From Bacteroidota bacterium (GTDB lineage: Bacteria; Bacteroidota; Bacteroidia; B-17B0; Aurantibacillaceae), in NCBI GenBank assembly GCA_025360565.1, contig JANYBY010000254.1, forward strand, positions 1 to 10,416: a stretch of 10,416 nt of DNA. The letters run 5' to 3'. Positions 6,009 to 10,416 of this stretch are shown here, piece by piece (within the stretch, counting starts at the first letter, position 1; each line of letters opens with the position of its first letter). The notes beneath the pieces were generated by a model. That model did not search any database, was not told the origin of the DNA, and saw only the letters and a program-made list of their open reading frames with translations. Made by a program: the position numbers and the translations under genes.

Positions 6009-6539
6009 ATGCTCGAAGCCCTCATATCCTCCAAAACCCGGATTAAAATTCTTGTAAAATTTTTCCTGAACGATAATTTAACCTCTTATTTAAGGGGTTT
6101 AGAAGAAGAGTTTGGCGAATCAACCAACTCCATCCGCCTAGAACTGAACCGTTTCGAAAAAGCGGGGTTCTTACAATCCTTTAATAAAGGCAATAAAAAA
6201 CTTTTTAAAGTTAATAACCGGCATCCGCTTTTTCTCGAAATAAACAGCATCGTTAAAAAAATGGTGGGTATTGACTATGTGGTGGATTACATTTTACAAC
6301 GCATTGGAAAATTGGAGAAAGTTTACCTGATCGGAAAATTAGCCACCGGTTTAAATACCGATGTAATAGACCTGGTTTTAGTGGGAGATATTAACATTCC
6401 TTATTTAGTAGAATTGATAGGTAAGGCAGAAAAGAAGATTGATAAAAAAATTAAATTCATAGTCTACTCAGAAGCTGAATTTAATTTAGAAAAAATTAAA
6501 GAATCGGATACACATCCGCTTTTAATATGGAGTAAATAA
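6009..6539 (+). CDS. Winged-helix regulator with degenerate nucleotidyltransferase-like domain
   Basis: This 176-residue cytoplasmic protein has two parts. Residues 1-75 look like an ArsR/MarR-type winged helix: a helical start, a helix-turn-helix in SYLRGLEEEFGESTNSIRLELNRFEKAG, then a beta wing KGNKKLFKV. Residues 86-176 resemble a small MNT-type nucleotidyltransferase fold. The signature region GKLATGLNTDVIDLVLVG (109-126) aligns with GSxxxGxxxxSDIDLxxxG, but the Ser after the first Gly is Lys and the two acidic residues (Asp118, Asp121) are three apart instead of two. Catalysis is therefore doubtful, and a ligand- or partner-sensing role is more likely. Proteins of this make-up occur in Bacteroidota polysaccharide loci. 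Its place between wzc and upxY, with a palindrome at its own promoter, suggests a local regulator. The domain calls are made by eye. Confidence 0.75.
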   Translation: MLEALISSKTRIKILVKFFLNDNLTSYLRGLEEEFGESTNSIRLELNRFEKAGFLQSFNKGNKKLFKVNNRHPLFLEINSIVKKMVGIDYVVDYILQRIGKLEKVYLIGKLATGLNTDVIDLVLVGDINIPYLVELIGKAEKKIDKKIKFIVYSEAEFNLEKIKESDTHPLLIWSK

Positions 6540-6574
6540 ATTCTAGAATTTAATAATTCTAGAATTCTAAAATT
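6539..6574. repeat. Tandem AT-rich palindromes after the regulator gene
   Basis: The self-complementary 12-mer AATTCTAGAATT occurs twice (6539-6550 and 6555-6566), separated by TAAT. A third, imperfect copy, AATTCTAAAATT, overlaps the second (6563-6574). The first two copies can fold into a 12-bp hairpin with a 4-nt loop right at the stop codon of the winged-helix gene, so a terminator is possible. The low GC makes the stem weak. The repeated palindrome could equally be a protein-binding site upstream of the upxY-like gene. Confidence 0.55.
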
Positions 6575-6696
6575 AATTTGTGTGCGCTTAGTTATGTGAC
6601 TGAGGTGGCGAAGCTGTGAAGAGGTGTTATTGGTTATACGTTAAACTAATTACAAATAACGGACAACTAATGACGGAAAACTGACAACGAACAAAA
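6575..6696 (+). promoter_or_regulatory. Leader region of the upxY-led polysaccharide operon
   Basis: This non-coding stretch precedes the NusG-paralogue gene, the place where UpxY proteins of Bacteroides are known to act on their own transcript leaders. TAGTTATG (6589-6596) resembles a -7 box, with one of the six fixed positions off and no clear -33 element. The last 45 bases are a purine- and A-rich run of degenerate 10-11-nt units (ACAAATAACGG, ACAACTAATG, ACGGAAAACTG, ACAACGAAC) leading into AAAA-ATG, likely an unstructured ribosome-loading region. I see no exact ops/JUMPStart sequence. Confidence 0.4.
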
Positions 6697-7206
6697 ATGC
6701 AGCTCAACTGGAAAGCCCTATACGTAGCATCGCGAAGCGAAAAAAAAGTAACCGCACGTTTACTCGAATTGGGTATTGAAGCTTATTTACCCTTGAAAAA
6801 AGAAAAGAAACAATGGAGCGACCGAAAAAAAATAGTGGTAAGCCCGCTCATAAATGGATATGTTTTTGTGAATATAACTTTGCAACAACGTGAGTTTGTT
6901 TTTAAAGCTCAAGGTGTTTTACAATACGTAAGGTCAAATGGAAAGGACGCCATTATACGAGAACAAGAAATAAATATTTTAAAAAGTATTGAGTTAAAAG
7001 GTTACCATGCCGAAGCAAAACCTTTAGAGAATTATAAGCCCGGCGACCGCACAACCATAAAGCATGGCCCTTTTAAAGGAATGACAGGAATTGTAGAGCG
7101 TGTTTCGGGAAAAGACATTTATACAATTGCACTTGAAAGTTTGGGCTATTCGCTAAAAATTAATTTACCAAACGAAGTGCTTACAAAACTAAGTAAACTG
7201 TTGTAG
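6697..7206 (+). CDS. UpxY-family transcription antiterminator (NusG/RfaH paralogue)
   Basis: This 169-residue protein has the two NusG-type domains. The NGN domain covers about residues 5-100, with WKALYVASRSEKKVTARL, the aromatic/proline stretch EAYLPLKKEKKQWSDRKK and the core SPLINGYVFVNI. A C-terminal KOW domain covers about 113-160, with YKPGDRTTIKHGPFKGMTGIVE. UpxY and RfaH proteins bind RNA polymerase near the start of long polysaccharide operons and suppress premature termination; in Bacteroides each UpxY is specific for its own capsule locus. It is the first gene of a closely spaced run of export and sugar-modification genes: the next start lies only 3 bp after its stop. This placement, away from any rpl/secE context, argues for the specialised paralogue over housekeeping NusG. 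No SD is evident. Confidence 0.92.
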   Translation: MQLNWKALYVASRSEKKVTARLLELGIEAYLPLKKEKKQWSDRKKIVVSPLINGYVFVNITLQQREFVFKAQGVLQYVRSNGKDAIIREQEINILKSIELKGYHAEAKPLENYKPGDRTTIKHGPFKGMTGIVERVSGKDIYTIALESLGYSLKINLPNEVLTKLSKLL

Positions 7207-7209
7207 CAA

Positions 7210-7821
7210 ATGATCGTAATTGTGGATTATGGAATTGGAAATTTGGCATCGGTATTGAACATGTTTAAAAAAATTGGCATTAAGAACGTTGTTGTTTCGG
7301 GCGATGTAGAGGTAATAGCAAAAGCGGAAAAAATTCTACTGCCGGGTGTAGGCGCGTTTGACCATGGCATGAACAATCTTGAAAAAGCAGTCTTAATTGA
7401 AACCTTAAATCATAAAGCGCTTACCGAAAAAGTTCCGGTTCTGGGCATTTGCCTTGGCATGCAATTACTCACAAAGGGCAGTGAAGAAGGCGTAAAAAAA
7501 GGATTGGGATGGATAGATGCCGAAACCATAAAATTTAATTTAGACCCCGCGCTAAAATTAAAAGTGCCGCACATGGGTTGGAATTATATTACGGTTAAAA
7601 AAAATAATCCGTTGATCGATATGACCTCTAAAAACAGATTTTACTTTGTGCATTCATATCATGTAAAATGTTTTGATAAGAACCAGGAAATGGCCACTAG
7701 CCATTTTGGTGTTGATTTTACCTGTATGGTAAATAAAGAAAATATTTATGGCGCGCAATTTCATCCCGAAAAGAGTTTAAAATTTGGGATGAAGGTGCTT
7801 GAAAATTTTGCGAAACTTTAA
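7210..7821 (+). CDS. hisH: HisH-type glutamine amidotransferase for sugar modification
   Basis: This 203-residue class I glutaminase hydrolyses glutamine and channels ammonia to a HisF-type partner. The triad is visible: Cys81 in GICLGMQLL, and His185 with Glu187 in QFHPEKS. Other family marks are VDYGIGNLASV at the N-terminus, LLPGVGAFDHGM (oxyanion/interface region) and HSYHV. True histidine biosynthesis is unlikely, because the gene lies between an UpxY gene and polysaccharide genes and is followed by a HisF homologue lacking the IGP-synthase aspartate. It matches the HisH2-type proteins that work with HisF2 and a WbpG/PseA-type sugar amidotransferase to install acetamidino groups on N-acetyl sugars. 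That third partner is not in the window. The ATG is 3 bp after the upstream stop. Confidence 0.9.
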   Translation: MIVIVDYGIGNLASVLNMFKKIGIKNVVVSGDVEVIAKAEKILLPGVGAFDHGMNNLEKAVLIETLNHKALTEKVPVLGICLGMQLLTKGSEEGVKKGLGWIDAETIKFNLDPALKLKVPHMGWNYITVKKNNPLIDMTSKNRFYFVHSYHVKCFDKNQEMATSHFGVDFTCMVNKENIYGAQFHPEKSLKFGMKVLENFAKL

Positions 7822-7827
7822 TTCGCT

Positions 7828-7861
7828 TTAAATCTAACTTATAAAATCTTAAATCTAACTT
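7828..7861 (+). repeat. 13-nt direct repeat between hisH- and hisF-like genes
   Basis: TTAAATCTAACTT occurs at 7828-7840 and exactly again at 7849-7861, a 21-nt period, in the 47-bp gap before the TTG start of the hisF-like gene. It looks like a local duplication. It contains no clear hairpin or promoter box, so its role, if any, is unknown. Confidence 0.7.
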
Positions 7862-7868
7862 TCAACCA

Positions 7869-8624
7869 TTGGCCCTCAAACGTGTAATACCCTGTTTACT
7901 TTATGATGGAAGCGGCCTAGTGAAAACCGTTAGGTTTAAAGACCCTAATTACATTGGCGATCCTATTAACGCCATAAAAATTTACAACGAGAAGGAAGTT
8001 GACGAATTGATGCTGATCGATATAAATGCATCCAAACAAAAACGCAGACCTAACTTTGATAAAATTGCAGATATGGCCGGCGAAGCGTTTATGCCTTTTG
8101 CCTATGGCGGTGGTGTAAAAACGTATGAGGACTTTGCCGGACTTTATAAAATAGGTGTTGAAAAAGTGATCGTAAATTCATTGATACAGGAAGATCCGGA
8201 TGTAATAAAAAAAGTGGTAAACGATTATGGCGCACAAGCCGTTGTGGGCTGTATTGATTTTAAAAAACCTATGTTCGGTAAAATTGCCCCCTACTCTTAT
8301 ATTGGCCACAAATTAAAATACACATTAACCGAATACGCAAAATACTTGGAAAAAGAAATTGGCGTTGGTGAACTAATGGTGCAAAGCATAGATAATGACG
8401 GCACCTGGATCGGGTACGATTACAGTGTTAGCGAAGAAATAATTAACAACGTGAGTATTCCTGTAATTGCTTGCGGGGGCTGCGGGAGCTTGGAGCACAT
8501 ACAACATATTTTATACAAAAGTAACGCTAACGCCGCGGCTATTGGCAGTATGGCTGTTTACAGTAAAAAAGGTATGGGGGTACTCATTAATTTTCCAGAA
8601 AGAAATTCTGTTATCATTGAATAA
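7869..8624 (+). CDS. hisF: HisF-type synthase subunit for sugar amidination (HisF2/WbpI-like group)
   Basis: This 251-residue (beta/alpha)8-barrel is homologous to the HisF subunit of imidazole glycerol phosphate synthase. The N-terminus KRVIPCLLYDGSGLVK aligns with KRIIPCLDVKDGRVVK of true HisF, so the catalytic Asp11 is Leu11 here, whereas Asp130 (VGCIDF) is kept. Phosphate-binding loops appear as AYGGGVK and ACGGCGSLEH, and SIDNDGTWIGYD matches the C-terminal half. Loss of Asp11, the PNYIGDPINAIKIYNEKEVDEL sequence and the polysaccharide context place it with the HisF2 proteins that pass HisH-derived ammonia to a sugar amidotransferase. The start is TTG at 7869: an in-frame TAA lies at 7842 and no ATG fits the conserved N-terminus. 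It overlaps the next gene by 8 bp. Confidence 0.9.
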   Translation: MALKRVIPCLLYDGSGLVKTVRFKDPNYIGDPINAIKIYNEKEVDELMLIDINASKQKRRPNFDKIADMAGEAFMPFAYGGGVKTYEDFAGLYKIGVEKVIVNSLIQEDPDVIKKVVNDYGAQAVVGCIDFKKPMFGKIAPYSYIGHKLKYTLTEYAKYLEKEIGVGELMVQSIDNDGTWIGYDYSVSEEIINNVSIPVIACGGCGSLEHIQHILYKSNANAAAIGSMAVYSKKGMGVLINFPERNSVIIE

Positions 8625-9261
8625 AGAAAAAATAATATTAATTGGTGGCGGGGGGCATTGTAAATCTGTGATAGAAATTATTGAATCGGAGAATAAATTC
8701 AAAATTGCGGGACTTGTCGACACCAAGGAAAAATTAAACATAGAAGTGTCCGGTTATAAAATATTATGGAACGACGATGAAATTGAAACTCTTGTAAAAC
8801 AAAATTATAATTTTATTATAACGCTTGGTTTTATTAGATCGGCTGATCTGCGCGCGAAATTATTTAACAAACTATTGTCTCTTAACGCCCACATGCCTGC
8901 AATTATTTCTCCAATTGCTCTTGTTTCAAAAAGAGCCGTTATCGGAAAAGGAACAGTGGTGATGCACCAGGCCCATATAAATTCGGGTGCTAAAGTTGGC
9001 TCAAACTGTATTATTAATTCAAAAGCGCTTTTAGAACACGATGTGGAAGTTGGCGCTAATTGCCATATATCCACTAATGCTGTGATAAATGGCGAAACAA
9101 AAATTGGCGATGCCGTTTTTATTGGCAGCGGTTCGGTTATAAATAATAATTTAATTATCGGTTCAAATATCATTATCGGCTCAGGCAGTGTAGTTACAAA
9201 AAGTTTGCCCCATGCGGGAACTTTTGCAGGCAATCCTTTAAGGGCGATCCATAAAAAATGA
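8617..9261 (+). CDS. NeuD/PglD-type sugar N- or O-acyltransferase
   Basis: This 214-residue protein has the bipartite build of the NeuD/PglD family. A Rossmann-like N-terminus (KIILIGGGGHCKSVIEII, residues 4-21) binds the UDP-sugar or sialic-acid-like acceptor. A left-handed beta-helix of hexapeptide repeats (about 95-205; for example VIGKGTVV, KIGDAVFIG, IIGSGSVV) binds acetyl-CoA. His141 in LLEHDVEVG corresponds to the catalytic base. In known systems these enzymes acetylate amino sugars such as the bacillosamine or legionaminic precursors, or sialic acid. The acceptor here is unknown. The start is taken as TTG at 8617, which places the conserved KIILIGGGGH at the N-terminus and overlaps the hisF-like stop by 8 bp. 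Longer in-frame starts run through hisF-like coding sequence. Its stop overlaps the next ATG by 4 bp. Confidence 0.88.
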   Translation: MNKEKIILIGGGGHCKSVIEIIESENKFKIAGLVDTKEKLNIEVSGYKILWNDDEIETLVKQNYNFIITLGFIRSADLRAKLFNKLLSLNAHMPAIISPIALVSKRAVIGKGTVVMHQAHINSGAKVGSNCIINSKALLEHDVEVGANCHISTNAVINGETKIGDAVFIGSGSVINNNLIIGSNIIIGSGSVVTKSLPHAGTFAGNPLRAIHKK

Positions 9262-10124
9262 CAGACAACTCAAAACAAACAGTGGAAGAGCATTGGGATC
9301 TGATCGTTAAACCAAAATCCAAATGGTACGATCTTCGCCTAAACGAAATTTTTCGCTATAAAGATCTGTTGCTGCTTTTTGTACGAAGAGATTTTGTTGC
9401 CATTTATAAGCAAACTATCTTGGGACCGGTTTGGTTTTTCATTCAACCTATCATTACAGCCATCACATTCACCATAATTTTTGGCAACCTTGCAAAGATC
9501 CCTACCGATGGTTTACCGCCCGTTCTGTTTTATTTATGCGGCATTACTTTGTGGAATTATTTTTCAGATACGCTTTCAAAAATATCCGACACCTTTACTG
9601 CCAACGCCGGTATTTTCGGTAAAGTTTATTTTCCGCGAATGATCATGCCGCTTTCGGTAATTTTATCTAACCTTATAAAATTTGCGGTTCAGTTTCTTTT
9701 ATTTATTGGTGTTTGGATCTTTTATTTAACGCAAAGAAGCGCACTGCATCCCAATGCAACACTTCTTTTAGTTCCCTTTTTAATAATTTTAATGGGTTTT
9801 TTAGGATTAAGTTTTGGCATCATCATTTCATCATTAACTACTAAATACCGCGATTTAAAATTCTTGGTCGGCTTTGGGGTTCAATTATTAATGTACGCCT
9901 CACCCATTGTTTATCCTTTATCCATTGTTCCTGAAAAATACAAGTGGCTCATCTTATCAAATCCCATCACTAGTATTATTGAAACGTTTAAATTCGCTTT
10001 TTTAGGTGTTGGCGAGTTCAATTGGTTCTATCTTCTATACAGTTTAATATTTACACTAGTATTATTTTTTCTCGGGTTAATTATTTTTCACAAAGTTGAA
10101 AAATCGTTCATGGACACGGTTTAA
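9258..10124 (+). CDS. wzm: ABC-2 type polysaccharide export permease (Wzm-like)
   Basis: This 288-residue inner-membrane permease carries undecaprenyl-linked O-antigen or capsule chains from the cytoplasm to the periplasm, together with a Wzt ATPase. The N-terminal amphipathic part (residues 22-50: WYDLRLNEIFRYKDLLLLFVRRD) and the following FVAIYKQTILGPVWFFIQP are typical of the TagG/Wzm/RfbD family, as is SNPITSIIETFKFAFLG near the C-terminus. About six membrane segments are visible: roughly 54-76, 88-106, 134-156, 170-194, 200-222 and 258-278. Length is usual. Translation is coupled to the acyltransferase gene by an ATGA overlap. The ATPase partner begins 18 bp downstream, confirming the ABC pair. 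Confidence 0.93.
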   Translation: MTDNSKQTVEEHWDLIVKPKSKWYDLRLNEIFRYKDLLLLFVRRDFVAIYKQTILGPVWFFIQPIITAITFTIIFGNLAKIPTDGLPPVLFYLCGITLWNYFSDTLSKISDTFTANAGIFGKVYFPRMIMPLSVILSNLIKFAVQFLLFIGVWIFYLTQRSALHPNATLLLVPFLIILMGFLGLSFGIIISSLTTKYRDLKFLVGFGVQLLMYASPIVYPLSIVPEKYKWLILSNPITSIIETFKFAFLGVGEFNWFYLLYSLIFTLVLFFLGLIIFHKVEKSFMDTV

Positions 10125-10142
10125 ATTTTTGATCTCAATAAA

Positions 10143-10416
10143 ATGTCGAATATAGTTTTAAAAGCCGAAAACATTTCAAAACAATACAGGCTCGGGCAAT
10201 TGGGCACAGGAACAATAGCGCACGATATTAACCGTTGGTGGCACAGCATTAGGGGAAAAGAAGACCCTTATTTAAAAATTGGCGACATTAATGACAGGAG
10301 TAAAAGCGGCGGAAGCGAATATGTTTGGTCGTTAAAGGATATTAATTTTGAAGTACAGCAAGGGCAAGTTTTAGGCATCATCGGAAAGAACGGTGCAGGT
10401 AAATCAACTCTGCTTA
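10143..10416 (+). CDS. wzt: ABC transporter ATP-binding protein (Wzt-like), partial
   Basis: The gene starts at the ATG at 10143 and runs off the window end, so only the first 91 residues are seen. They begin MSNIVLKAENISKQYRLG, carry an insertion typical of O-antigen/teichoic-acid exporters (about residues 20-60, with HDINRWWHSIRGKEDP) and reach the Walker A motif GKNGAGKST (about residues 80-88), which binds ATP phosphate. It would energise the Wzm-like permease encoded just upstream. Whether it has the C-terminal carbohydrate-binding domain of Wzt proteins that recognise capped O-antigens cannot be judged from the visible part. Confidence 0.92.
   Translation, partial: MSNIVLKAENISKQYRLGQLGTGTIAHDINRWWHSIRGKEDPYLKIGDINDRSKSGGSEYVWSLKDINFEVQQGQVLGIIGKNGAGKSTLL

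Noticed and set aside
6599..6620. Possible ops/JUMPStart-like element around GGTGGCGAAGC in the upxY leader
   Set aside because: It shares only a few bases with GGCGGTAG and lacks the conserved core, so it is not called.
8467..8616. An N-terminal extension of the acyltransferase into the hisF-like gene
   Set aside because: The added 50 residues are a shifted-frame reading of hisF-like coding sequence, and the family begins directly at the KIILIGGGGH strand.
7210..8624. Part of a histidine biosynthesis operon
   Set aside because: The HisF homologue lacks the Asp11 equivalent, no other his gene is adjacent, and the flanking genes are for polysaccharide synthesis and export.
8805..9233. A 142-codon minus-strand frame opposite the acyltransferase
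   Set aside because: It is the antisense of hexapeptide-repeat coding DNA, with no independent support.
1..10416. tRNA or rRNA genes, CRISPR arrays, insertion sequences and phage genes
   Set aside because: No cloverleaf, regularly spaced repeat-spacer structure, transposase or integrase was seen on either strand.

Overview
The window looks like a low-GC chromosomal segment of a member of the Bacteroidota. The evidence is the style of the serine hydroxymethyltransferase, an UpxY-type NusG paralogue, an exosortase with a short C-terminal sorting signal carrying a Pro-Ile-Asp-Gly-Gly motif, start sites without clear Shine-Dalgarno sequences, and TAnnTTTG-like -7 promoter boxes. No genus can be named from the sequence alone.

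Layout. (1) Positions 36-884 (+) encode a secreted protein of unknown function. It converges on a minus-strand operon, and the 89-bp gap holds a REP-like inverted repeat that probably terminates both. (2) The minus-strand operon, read from 3502 down to 974, has four tightly packed genes: a 72-residue secreted mini-protein ending in a PID-CTERM-like sorting signal, an exosortase-family transpeptidase, a small membrane protein resembling exosortase-associated partners, and glyA. (3) Diverging from it, 3595-5967 (+) encodes a Wzc-type polysaccharide co-polymerase/tyrosine autokinase with a Gly-Tyr tail. (4) At 6009-6539 is a winged-helix regulator fused to a degenerate nucleotidyltransferase-like domain, with a palindrome just upstream. 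(5) After a 157-bp leader comes a tight plus-strand polysaccharide operon: upxY-like antiterminator, HisH-like amidotransferase, HisF-like synthase, NeuD/PglD-like acyltransferase, Wzm-type ABC permease and the start of a Wzt-type ATPase cut by the window end.

How they fit together. The plus-strand genes from 3595 onward are the front end of a surface-polysaccharide locus. They cover chain-length or export control (Wzc), transcriptional control (winged-helix protein, UpxY), sugar modification (HisH/HisF ammonia channelling, probably making an amidino-type sugar, and NeuD N-acylation) and ABC export. The exosortase cassette lies back to back with it, matching the known tendency of exosortase systems to accompany exopolysaccharide genes. 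The most interesting element is the self-contained sorting cassette at 2248-3502: a substrate that is almost nothing but a signal peptide and a sorting signal, its likely processing enzyme and a membrane partner, translationally linked to glyA.
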